Translations under genes and position numbers: made by a program | From: JAQCEJ01 sp046160425 | GTDB lineage: Bacteria > Planctomycetota > Planctomycetia > Planctomycetales > Planctomycetaceae | Length of the DNA: 13,009 nt | NCBI GenBank assembly: GCA_046160425.1 | Contig: JBJXGP010000168.1 | Span: 1-13,009 of the forward strand | Reading direction: 5' to 3' | In this document: piece by piece, positions 1 to 7,153 of the stretch | Layout of the letters: every line of letters starts with the position of its first letter | How positions within the stretch are numbered: the stretch's first letter is position 1 | Notes under the pieces: generated by a model | Database searches by the model: none | Told to the model about the DNA's origin: nothing | What the model saw: the letters and a program-made list of their open reading frames with translations, nothing else

Positions 1-1
1 T

Positions 2-2548
2 CCCAAGTATCAGCGTAATTATCTCAGCAAGATGCGGGCGCATCTGCTCGAACCCCCTCCCCCGGTCAGCGATATCCGCCAAGATGTTCCCCCGGAGGTC
101 GTTGCCATTCTCGACCGCATGCTCGCCAAGGAGCCCGAAGACCGATACGCTTCTGCGGCGGATATCGTGTATGCGCTCGAACCGTTCTGTGCGGGACATC
201 GCCTGTACGAACTGCTGGGAACCGGGGATCGGCCCAGTTCCGGTTTTGTCACGCAACCGGTCAGTCACCCGTCTGGAAGTCTGCCGTCGCCACAGCGTTC
301 TTCCGTCGCGCCGGCGTCGCAGCCCCCATCGGTCTCTCAGGCTGTGCCGGCGACCGCCTCACCTGGAGCTAGAATCGCTCTGATCGCATTTGGTCTCGTG
401 GGAGCGATCGGCATCGGAGTCTTGCTGTCGCAACTCATCGGAAAGTCGAATACCGATCTCGCTGCCACGGGAACACTCGCGAATGCTTCAATCACCGGAA
501 CCGATGACAGTTCGAAGGCCGCAAATCAAGCGTCGCCGCCGAACGGCGCGGGAACGAACGAAGAAGCGAAGAAGAATGAATCGGCCACGAAGGGGGATGG
601 CGCTTCGATGCCGTCGACTCCTTCTACTTCAGAGGGGCAAGTGCAGCCGACGATCAAAGCCGTTGCCGATACGACGATTCAAGAGAAGCAGCGTTACAAT
701 GTGAAAATTCGCGTGGAAAACGAATCGCAGGTCAAAGGGAAATATCAATTCGCATTATCCGCCGATGCGCCGGATGGCTCGTACGTGAATCCCGAAACAG
801 GTCAGTTTTCCTGGACCCCCGGAGAAAATCACGGCCCGGGTGAATTCGACATCACGGTGCAATTGAATTCGCAGGATGAGTCGGTCGCGGATGCCACGGT
901 GAGTTGGACCGTTAAGGTGCAAGAGGTCAATGATCCGCCGGTGCTGGAGCAACCGCAAGATCAAATCATCGACGAATTGACCACGTTGGAGTTTATCGCA
1001 CAGGCCAAGGATCTCGATGAACCGGCTAACGATATTCGCTTTGAATTGACCGGAGAAGTTCCCGAAGGGGCGGTGATCGATCCGAAGAACGGCGCGTTTT
1101 CGTGGAAGCCGACCGAAGCTCAAGGGCCTGGCGAATTCAAATTCACGCTGCAAGTCGTCGATGACGGTGAGAATTCCCGCCGCGATTTCAAGGCGTTCAG
1201 CGTGCAGGTCATGGAAAAGAATCTTCCCCCCGCATTCTCGTCTGTAGTGTATCAACGTGCGAGTGAAGAAGGTGTCGGCCTGTTGGGGCCCGGTGAAACA
1301 TTGAAGTTGTCGATGTCCGCGAAGGATGACGATTTGCCTCCGCAGAAGTTGACCTATCAATTAGGAGAAGGCGCTCCGGAACGGATTCAATTCGACGCCG
1401 AGACCGGTGAGTTGACGTGGAGCATTCATCCCGATGACGTCGGAAAAGATTTCAAGTTCGACGTGCTGGCCATTGAGACCGAGGGGGATGAACCGCTGAC
1501 CGCTCGACATTCGCTCTCGTTTCACATCGAGCGCTACATCGAGAATTCGATCGGGATGCGGCTGGCGTATATCCCCGCTGGACGATTCAAAATGGGAAAC
1601 ATGTCCGGTGAGGCCGAATTACCGGGCCTCCCCGGCATTGAGGATCTCATTCCTTCAAAGGAGAAGGATACACCTGAGCCTCCGACGCCGTTCAATCCGA
1701 TCAAGTCCAATGTGCCAGCCTCCAAGCCGATCCCCAAGATCCCTGAGTATCCGAAAGACGAACGCCCGGTGCGCACGATTCGCCTCAGCCGCGATTTTCA
1801 TATCTCCGCTTATGAAGTCACGCAAAGAGAGTATCGCCTGTTGATGGAGGACAACCCGAGTTACTTTTCGACGCTCGGCGAAGGCTCGAAAAAGGTCGGC
1901 GATGAACTGACCGATCATTTTCCCGTGGAGTCGGTGACTTGGACTGACGCCGTCGAATTCTGCCGGAAGCTGAACGAGCTTCCCGAAGAAATTGCCGCCG
2001 GTCGAACGTATCGACTTCCGACTGAGGCCGAATGGGAATACGTTTGCCGCGCGGGAAAAGACGCCCCCTACTCCACCGGTGCGGCGCTCTCGTCGAAGCA
2101 GGCGAATTTCAACGGAACGGCGTCGGTGCAAGGGGCCGAACCGGGTCCGTTCCTCGAACGCACGGCAGCCGTCGGTTCTTATGCGCCGAACGACTGGGGT
2201 GTATTCGACATGCACGGGAACGTCGCCGAGTGGTGTCAGGACTGGTATTCTCCCAAGGCCTATGAAGACCCGGTCTTCGAGGATCCCGTCGGCCCGCAAC
2301 CGGAAAAACCGGAAGACGAAAAGGCTCTCGAATCGCGCGTGATCCGCGGCGGAAGCTGGAGCGAACTCGGCTTCGAATGCCGATCGTCGCGACGATATCG
2401 CATCCGTCCATACGAAAAGAGCCGACTGGTCGGTTTCCGCGTGATCTGTCAGATGCCGCAGGCCGAACCCCTTTCGTCAGCCGAGAAGTCGGATACCGCG
2501 ACAGTGGGTGAAGGGACATCGAAAGAGAATCCGCCGGATAAGCAGTGA
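2..2548 (+). CDS. Ser/Thr protein kinase (C-terminal part) fused to Ig/cadherin-like repeats and a SUMF1/FGE-type domain; 5' partial
   Basis: The frame is open to the left edge, so the ATG at 32 is internal and the kinase catalytic core lies outside. Residues coded by 2-220 match the end of a bacterial Hanks-type kinase C-lobe, with the conserved Arg in EPEDRYASAADI. A Pro/Ser-rich linker leads to one membrane helix (about 364-441), a low-complexity Ala/Ser/Thr/Lys stretch and three extracytoplasmic repeats (about 655-935, 936-1220, 1221-1535). These share a TGxFSWxP...GPGEF-like motif and NDPPV/NLPPAF-type linkers, as in putative-Ig/cadherin modules. A SUMF1/FGE-sulfatase-type domain follows (about 1540-2455): GMRLAYIPAGRFKMG, then a Pro-rich insertion of about 50 residues (1615-1750), YEVTQREY, RLPTEAEWEYVCRAG, DMHGNVAEWCQDW and RGGSW. 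Aligned to human FGE, Cys336 is Glu (2363-2365) while Cys341 is kept (2378-2380), so formylglycine-generating activity is unlikely. Probably a receptor-like kinase with a sensing ectodomain; ligand unknown. Confidence 0.93.
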   Translation, partial: PKYQRNYLSKMRAHLLEPPPPVSDIRQDVPPEVVAILDRMLAKEPEDRYASAADIVYALEPFCAGHRLYELLGTGDRPSSGFVTQPVSHPSGSLPSPQRSSVAPASQPPSVSQAVPATASPGARIALIAFGLVGAIGIGVLLSQLIGKSNTDLAATGTLANASITGTDDSSKAANQASPPNGAGTNEEAKKNESATKGDGASMPSTPSTSEGQVQPTIKAVADTTIQEKQRYNVKIRVENESQVKGKYQFALSADAPDGSYVNPETGQFSWTPGENHGPGEFDITVQLNSQDESVADATVSWTVKVQEVNDPPVLEQPQDQIIDELTTLEFIAQAKDLDEPANDIRFELTGEVPEGAVIDPKNGAFSWKPTEAQGPGEFKFTLQVVDDGENSRRDFKAFSVQVMEKNLPPAFSSVVYQRASEEGVGLLGPGETLKLSMSAKDDDLPPQKLTYQLGEGAPERIQFDAETGELTWSIHPDDVGKDFKFDVLAIETEGDEPLTARHSLSFHIERYIENSIGMRLAYIPAGRFKMGNMSGEAELPGLPGIEDLIPSKEKDTPEPPTPFNPIKSNVPASKPIPKIPEYPKDERPVRTIRLSRDFHISAYEVTQREYRLLMEDNPSYFSTLGEGSKKVGDELTDHFPVESVTWTDAVEFCRKLNELPEEIAAGRTYRLPTEAEWEYVCRAGKDAPYSTGAALSSKQANFNGTASVQGAEPGPFLERTAAVGSYAPNDWGVFDMHGNVAEWCQDWYSPKAYEDPVFEDPVGPQPEKPEDEKALESRVIRGGSWSELGFECRSSRRYRIRPYEKSRLVGFRVICQMPQAEPLSSAEKSDTATVGEGTSKENPPDKQ

Positions 2549-2561
2549 CCGCGATCAGCGT

Positions 2562-3155
2562 TCATTCGTTAGGAGCGTGTTCGCTTCGTTCGTTTTCGGC
2601 CTGACGTCGCGCGACCTCGGCATTGCCAGGATCACACCGCAAGTGGGGTTTGAGCCGTTCGATTGTTTTGGGGCCGATGCCCAATACTCGCGTCAAATCG
2701 TCGATACTTTTGAACGGGCCGTTGGTTTTTCGGTCTTCGACGATTCGCAAAGCCAGTCGTTCACCGATTCCTTCGAGTTGCATCCATTCCACCCAGGTCG
2801 CGGTGTTGATGTCGAGATGGAATTCCCACTCGCGCTCGGGATGATGAACAAGTTCGACCGTTTGCAGAGACCACCGGCTGGCTTTGAGGGCATGAGCGAG
2901 CATCAACAGGAGCAACAGTCCCGCGATGGATCCGAGAAATATCTGATCCCCGCGACTCAAGCCGAAGCATCGCGATTTTTCCGGGGAGATATCGTTGGCT
3001 AAAGCGGCGTCATTTGCCGGAACAGAAGACGACTCGTGACCAGGTTCGATACCGTCATCAATCCGGTCGGTCGACGAAGCCGTGGAAGAATCGATCGTCG
3101 CCGAACCGACGTGCGATTCTTCATCGTGCCGAGGGTGGAGTATCCCGTCGCTCAT
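2562..3155 (-). CDS. ComEA-type helix-hairpin-helix membrane protein
   Basis: This 197-aa protein has a polar Ser/Asp/Glu-rich N-terminus (residues 1-68), one hydrophobic helix (about 71-91, GSIAGLLLLLMLAHAL) and a C-terminal tandem helix-hairpin-helix domain (about 115-172). The domain opens with the family signature DINTAT and has two hairpins, LEGIGERLA and VLGIGPKTI. ComEA-type HhH domains bind double-stranded DNA without sequence specificity, and in naturally competent bacteria anchored ComEA receives DNA outside the cytoplasmic membrane. There is no SLBB domain between the helix and the HhH, unlike Bacillus ComEA, and no comEC, comF or pilus gene in view, so a role in uptake is only inferred. 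GGAAG lies 5 nt before the ATG. The gene follows the PASTA-protein gene on the same strand after 124 bp and converges with the kinase gene, with 13 bp between stops. Confidence 0.88.
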   Translation of the reverse strand: MSDGILHPRHDEESHVGSATIDSSTASSTDRIDDGIEPGHESSSVPANDAALANDISPEKSRCFGLSRGDQIFLGSIAGLLLLLMLAHALKASRWSLQTVELVHHPEREWEFHLDINTATWVEWMQLEGIGERLALRIVEDRKTNGPFKSIDDLTRVLGIGPKTIERLKPHLRCDPGNAEVARRQAENERSEHAPNE

Positions 3156-3279
3156 GCCAGCTTCCAGCGCGTGTCGGATGCCTCAACGGAGTAGATCTCA
3201 GCATCATACTGGAAGAATGCACCTTACGGAAAGTCTGCAATATGCGGATTGGCGATCGAGGAACTCGCCGGCGAGAAAA

Positions 3280-4545
3280 TTATTTCTCATCCTTGACGGG
3301 GAATTTTTCGTACAGCGTCACCCGGACGGTTTCACCCGGCTTCAGTTTTTCGCCGGGTTTGGCGGATTGAGCGTATGCCGTATAGGACTGTTCCTTGAAG
3401 GTGGCGGGATCTCCCGGAATCCACGCGGCCTGATATCCGGCGGCTTTGAGGGCTGCTTCCGCCTTTTTGAAGTGCATCCCCACAACGTTCGGCACGAATC
3501 CCTTTTTGATCGTCGGATTTTGGGGAGCCGGTCGTTCGCCGTTGACCTTCTGAATCGTCCCGCGATCTTGAAGAGCCTGTTCCGGCTTCAACTGGTCATT
3601 CTCATTTTGCAATGGTTGATACCCGCGCAGCGGAGGATCAAATGGATCCTTCACGCCAATGATCTCCTCGAACAGCGACGGTTTCTTGTTGATTTGAATA
3701 TTATCGAATCGGTAAACCGTTTCTTCATTCCCGCCGGGATGAACCAGCTTTACGGCGATCGGTAAATACGTTTCTTCGTTTAAGAGTACGGTCGCTTCGG
3801 AGTAATTCGCCGCATCCGCTTTCCAGAGGGGCTTGGCCTTCACCAGAATCTGTCCTTTGTCGGGCGCAGGCAACAATTCCAAATGATAGCGCTTCTTGGC
3901 GACGTCGGCGGGCATGCCGAACAGAAACGGCAAGGGGCCATCCATGATATTCTTCCCCTGCATATCTTCGGGAAGAGGAAACTTGGAATAGGTCTTGTCG
4001 ATCTCGTTCACCTCAATGATCACTTTGCCGTTGCTGATCCACATTTCAGGCATGTCGCCTTCCACGCGGTACGGTTTTCCGTCTGTCCCCTTCTTCTTAC
4101 TGACGGTTCCCTTGGGGATTTTTACGGATTTCAGATCGATTCTCCCTCTGTCGGGTGCCACGTAATAAAAGTTCCCTTTAGCCCGTTTTTCGATTTCCCA
4201 GGTCGCATCGTAGGTAAAGCGATGATGCACGCCTTCGAGACTCTTGATGTTGCTGGTCTGCTTTTCCCACATCATCAAAAATGTTTCGAGTTCCGGCGAG
4301 AGTGGCTCGACATTCGCGGCTTGAACATTTTCAAGCTCGGCAGGGAGCGGTTGAACTCCTACGGGCCGTGGAGGTTTGTTCGCCGGACGAGAGGGATTCG
4401 GTGACGTCGTTCCCTTGACCGGCGGGGCAGTGCGGGGGCGCGTCTGGCAATGTCCGACGTCGTGAACCAGAAGGATCAAGCCCGGCAAGGCCAGCAGTTC
4501 GATCCATCGTCGCAGTGAGTTTCTCGTCATCATGACGATCGACAT
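3280..4545 (-). CDS. Exported TIGR03009-like protein with C-terminal PASTA domain
   Basis: This 421-aa protein begins with a signal peptide-like segment (Arg-Arg then WIELLALPGLILLV, residues 12-27; plausible cleavage near GHC-QT) and a Pro/Thr-rich linker (34-70). Residues about 84-302 resemble the planctomycete TIGR03009 group: LETFLMMWEKQ, SLEGVHHRF, GNFYYVAPDRGRIDL and a late DNIQINKKPSLFE. The succession of beta-strand-like segments suggests a LolA/LppX-like lipoprotein-carrier fold; this comes from memory of the families and was not computed. Residues 351-413 form one clear PASTA domain (VPNVVGMHFKKAEAALKAAG ... GEKLKPGETVRVTLY). PASTA domains usually bind muropeptides or act as spacers on envelope proteins. 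The start is uncertain: AAAAGG abuts the ATG at 4545, and in-frame ATGs at 4533 and 4530 would place it 12-15 nt away. Its biological role is unknown. Confidence 0.85.
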   Translation of the reverse strand: MSIVMMTRNSLRRWIELLALPGLILLVHDVGHCQTRPRTAPPVKGTTSPNPSRPANKPPRPVGVQPLPAELENVQAANVEPLSPELETFLMMWEKQTSNIKSLEGVHHRFTYDATWEIEKRAKGNFYYVAPDRGRIDLKSVKIPKGTVSKKKGTDGKPYRVEGDMPEMWISNGKVIIEVNEIDKTYSKFPLPEDMQGKNIMDGPLPFLFGMPADVAKKRYHLELLPAPDKGQILVKAKPLWKADAANYSEATVLLNEETYLPIAVKLVHPGGNEETVYRFDNIQINKKPSLFEEIIGVKDPFDPPLRGYQPLQNENDQLKPEQALQDRGTIQKVNGERPAPQNPTIKKGFVPNVVGMHFKKAEAALKAAGYQAAWIPGDPATFKEQSYTAYAQSAKPGEKLKPGETVRVTLYEKFPVKDEK

Positions 4546-4974
4546 CCTTTTCGTATGACCCGAATCCGAACGCCAAAAACGCCGGTGTAAATTTCGGGAA
4601 ATTACCCGTACCGATTCAGTTGGGAAATCGTCGACTTGAGATGGAAAATTCCGTGATTGATGGCAGGCATGTCTCGCGGAAGGGAGCCGATTTTAGCAGC
4701 GGTTAGAAATTCAATCTACCCCGATTTGACCCGGATTGGCGGGCGATCTGGCGAGTGTAAAATCTGCACGCGGGAGTCGATTTCCGAAGTGTGGGAACCG
4801 AAATTTTCCGCTTGGGGGAAAAGAACTTCCGTCAATTCGAAGGATCTGATAAAAAGCTCACGAAATCGAGCAGAACATCGACAACCAGAGCCAGATTCCG
4901 TCGTCGAATTCTGTATTTGACCTGCTGTCTTGCCGCGACCCACGGCGTGACACGGGAGGAAAGGAATCCCCGCA
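4546..4974. other. Divergent intergenic spacer, no gene supported
   Basis: This 429-bp spacer separates two divergent genes and must hold their promoters, but I could not pick convincing -35/-10 pairs on either strand. Reading frames inside it are short, rich in Arg and Ser and lack family motifs. Small inverted repeats occur, for example TTTTCC/GGAAAA at 4804-4822, without terminator T-tracts. Before the GTG at 4975 there are two purine-rich segments, GGGAGG (4954-4959) and AAGGA (4961-4965); the second is 9 nt from the start and supports it. Confidence 0.6.
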
Positions 4975-6459
4975 GTGACAGAAACCACCGAACAGAATGT
5001 GATCGACGAACCTGACTTTCTCGAATCGAGCGTGCCGCGAAATCCCCGACGTCGCCATAAGGCGATTCGGTTGATCGGCCTCTGGTGGCGAATCGCCTGC
5101 TGGAGAGTCGGTTTGACTCTGCGGCAATTTCCGGGATGGACCGCCGCGGCGATTTCCGGCGGCATCGCGGTACTGCTGTCGCTGATCTTGTTGTTGATCC
5201 ACCTTTTCTGGTCCCCGGTGATCCAAGTGCCGGCAGACCCGGTCGCCGGTGATGGCTCAGCCGGAACAACGCAGGACGAATCGGTCGTCGATACAGTCAC
5301 CGAAGGGACGGATGACGATGAACCGTTTGCGGTGAAAGTGCATCCCGAATCATCCAACGGGGATGGTTCCCAATTAGATATGGACATCGCGACGGCTCGC
5401 GCGCGCGTTCAGCGTCCCAATCTGGAGGAACAGTTTGCGGTGACCTCGAATGTTTCGAGCGTGAATCGGGACCAATTTCCGAAAACGAACGGTACGGGTG
5501 ACTCCGGGACGGTCGACGATGATTCTCCGTGGAAGGTTGCCGGCACTCGGACTTTCAGTGAGGATTCTCGCGACGGCGAATCGGAATTTTCCGACGATCT
5601 GATCTCTGCTTCGAAAAAAACCGATGCGGAGGGAAATGAAATCGAACGCGAGCCGAACGAACAATCTCTCGAACCGAGTTTGATTACATCCAGCGATGTC
5701 GTCCGTCCCTCGGTCCGGTCGATGCAGGAAATCAGCCTGATTCTCGAACCCGTTCTGATCGAAGAGACGCCATCGCCGGACCACGAGCAGCCGGCGTCAG
5801 AAAAAAGTTCCACAAGCGCCAACGGCTGGAAAATCCGCAACATCGGTTCGTCGTCGGTCGATGAACTTCGCATCGAGAAAAAAATTCCCGATGGATTCAG
5901 CCTGCGAAAAGGCGAAGTCGGAGAAGACCAATCGTTGGAAGAGTCTGGCTGGCATTTCGCCGATCTTCCCGTCGACGGTATCAAGATTCTAGGATACCAG
6001 ATCGAACGCAGTCGTTCGGCGAAGGATGACGTCTCCCCGAGCGCAGATCACAACTCTACCCGCGATCTTCAAAGCGTGTTGTCGACGGTCCGTATGCATC
6101 TGACGGCGGCCGTCGGGGCCGTCACGAAAGTTGGCGGTTCGCAGCTTAAACTGACGTGGTCGATTCCGAAAAAGATCGCGCCGGGGCGGTTGTTCATCAT
6201 CGATTACGAGGTGCAGAACGTCGGCTCGGTCGCGGTCCCCAATGTGCGGATCGAAGCCGATCTCGATGAGCGGTTGGTGCATCGTTATGGACAGCAAATT
6301 TTCTACCGGGTCGGCACATTGGCTCCGGGTCAGAAATACCGCTGTCAGATGTTTCTGCAGTCCCCCGAACCGGGCACTCGGCAGCAACAATTGCGACTGG
6401 TCGGCGGGACTTCTGTCTTTCAGGAAGAGAATCTCCCCTTCGAAGTTCACCCGGAATAA
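4975..6459 (+). CDS. Single-pass membrane protein with two DUF11-like beta-domains, function unknown
   Basis: The protein has 494 aa with a GTG start supported by AAGGA at 4961-4965. The N-terminus (1-55) is basic and Trp-rich (NPRRRHKAIRLIGLWWR), consistent with a cytoplasmic location, and is followed by one membrane helix (about 56-82, AAAISGGIAVLLSLILLLIH). Residues 85-280 are acidic, Ser/Asp/Glu/Thr-rich and probably disordered. The C-terminal part resembles DUF11/CARDB-type modules seen in planctomycete surface proteins: YEVQNVGSVAVPNVRIEADL, then a GTLAPGQ turn (about residues 400-494). A weaker copy precedes it (about 283-345): KIRNIGSSSVDELRIEKKIPDG, then LPVDGIKILGYQIE. The two look like diverged tandem repeats. 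No catalytic motif is visible, so a structural or adhesive envelope role is a guess. It is co-directional with rsfS/argS, but the 120-270 bp gap leaves operon membership open. Confidence 0.8.
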   Translation: MTETTEQNVIDEPDFLESSVPRNPRRRHKAIRLIGLWWRIACWRVGLTLRQFPGWTAAAISGGIAVLLSLILLLIHLFWSPVIQVPADPVAGDGSAGTTQDESVVDTVTEGTDDDEPFAVKVHPESSNGDGSQLDMDIATARARVQRPNLEEQFAVTSNVSSVNRDQFPKTNGTGDSGTVDDDSPWKVAGTRTFSEDSRDGESEFSDDLISASKKTDAEGNEIEREPNEQSLEPSLITSSDVVRPSVRSMQEISLILEPVLIEETPSPDHEQPASEKSSTSANGWKIRNIGSSSVDELRIEKKIPDGFSLRKGEVGEDQSLEESGWHFADLPVDGIKILGYQIERSRSAKDDVSPSADHNSTRDLQSVLSTVRMHLTAAVGAVTKVGGSQLKLTWSIPKKIAPGRLFIIDYEVQNVGSVAVPNVRIEADLDERLVHRYGQQIFYRVGTLAPGQKYRCQMFLQSPEPGTRQQQLRLVGGTSVFQEENLPFEVHPE

Positions 6460-6580
6460 GCTATTCCTCCGCCGAGTTGATTGAATCGGCACCCGATTGT
6501 TGCTAAAAACGGTCAGTCGTCGAAAGTTTCTTGAAACTGCCGTTCGGCGCACGATTTTCTGAACTTCCCGGAGTGGCGAG

Positions 6581-6733
6581 GTGTCCGTCTTTCTGCCCCG
6601 GCGTGCATTGAAAAATTCCGAGACCGGCGTTGACTCCGGATCACTGGCGGGTGCGACGTTTTTTCGTCTGCATGGCTTGATCGGAACAGTGGCGGATCCA
6701 ACGGACAATTTGACAGGAGAGTACGAGAATTAA
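6581..6733 (+). CDS. Possible short ORF upstream of and overlapping rsfS
   Basis: A GTG at 6581 lies 7 nt after GGAG (6570-6573) and opens 50 codons, beginning MSVFLPRRALKNSETG and ending NLTGEYEN, then TAA at 6731-6733. That stop overlaps the ATT proposed as the rsfS start (6729-6731). I recognise no family. It could be a small gene or leader that feeds ribosomes to rsfS by termination-reinitiation, a remnant of an older rsfS 5' end, or chance. Confidence 0.22.
   Translation: MSVFLPRRALKNSETGVDSGSLAGATFFRLHGLIGTVADPTDNLTGEYEN
6715..6719 (+). promoter_or_regulatory. Shine-Dalgarno AGGAG deciding the rsfS start
   Basis: AGGAG is followed by 9 nt (AGTACGAGA) and then the in-frame ATT at 6729. 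No ATG, GTG or TTG lies within usable distance in any frame, so the site fits only the ATT. An in-frame TGA at 6711-6713 rules out a start further upstream. Confidence 0.55.
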
Positions 6734-7145
6734 TCAGTCCCCCATCATATCCGATCGATCGGCAGCCGACGCGCGCAGCCTGGAACACGCCTGCTTGTGC
6801 GCACAGGCGGCGGATGAGTTTCGCGGGAAGGACATCGTCATTCTCGACCTCCGCAAGATCACGCCGGTTTTCGATTTCTTCGTGATCGTCACGGCGGGGA
6901 GCCCTCGGCTCATGCGATCGATTGCTGAAGAATCCGACCGCCTGTTGAAACTGTCCGGTTCGAGGCGGTTAGGGGCCGAGGGGCACGATTCGGCGACGTG
7001 GATTCTGCACGATTATGGCGACGTCGTGTTGCATATTTTCTCGGCAGAGGCGCGAGCCAATTACGACCTCGAACGCTTATGGGCCGATGCGCCGCAGGTT
7101 CCCTGGCAATCGCTGGCACCCTCCTCTGGAACGACAACTGATTAG
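6729..7145 (+). CDS. rsfS: Ribosomal silencing factor RsfS (Iojap/DUF143), probable ATT start
   Basis: RsfS binds uL14 of the large ribosomal subunit and blocks subunit joining, lowering translation in starvation. The family core is plain: RGKDIVILDLRKITPVFDFFVI, EGHDSATWILHDYGDVVLHIF and ANYDLERLWADAP. The first standard start is TTG at 6795 (116 aa), but that begins inside the first family helix. The frame continues upstream through SLEHACLCAQAADEFRGKD, which matches the N-terminal helix as I recall it from planctomycete homologues, and stays open to a TGA at 6711. In that stretch the only candidates are ATT (6729), ATC (6744), ATA (6747) and CTG (6780). The ATT has a well-placed AGGAG and gives 138 aa. 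A one-base indel joining it to the upstream ORF is the main alternative. It ends 8 bp before argS. Confidence 0.92.
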   Translation: MNQSPIISDRSAADARSLEHACLCAQAADEFRGKDIVILDLRKITPVFDFFVIVTAGSPRLMRSIAEESDRLLKLSGSRRLGAEGHDSATWILHDYGDVVLHIFSAEARANYDLERLWADAPQVPWQSLAPSSGTTTD

Positions 7146-7153
7146 CCTTCATC

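Noticed and set aside
755..1360. Long minus-strand frame (201 aa) opposite the kinase ectodomain
   Set aside because: A mirror of a clearly coding GC-rich plus-strand gene with recognisable repeats; the minus product has no family features.
3264..3275. Perfect 12-nt palindrome CTCGCCGGCGAG just after the stop of the PASTA-protein gene
   Set aside because: It could form only a short stem with a 4-nt loop and is followed on the minus strand by TTCCTC rather than a T-tract, so a terminator call is not supported.
4657..4920. 87-aa plus-strand reading frame in the divergent spacer
   Set aside because: No ribosome binding site in place, odd residue composition and no motif; it covers what should be promoter DNA.
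6484..6498. AATCGG-CAC-CCGATT stem after the DUF11-like gene as a terminator
   Set aside because: A 6-bp stem followed by GTTGCT; no U-run, so too weak to call.
6513..6788. 91-aa minus-strand reading frame opposite the rsfS 5' region
   Set aside because: Arg/Ser-rich shadow composition, no Shine-Dalgarno, and it overlaps coding sequence for the conserved RsfS helix.
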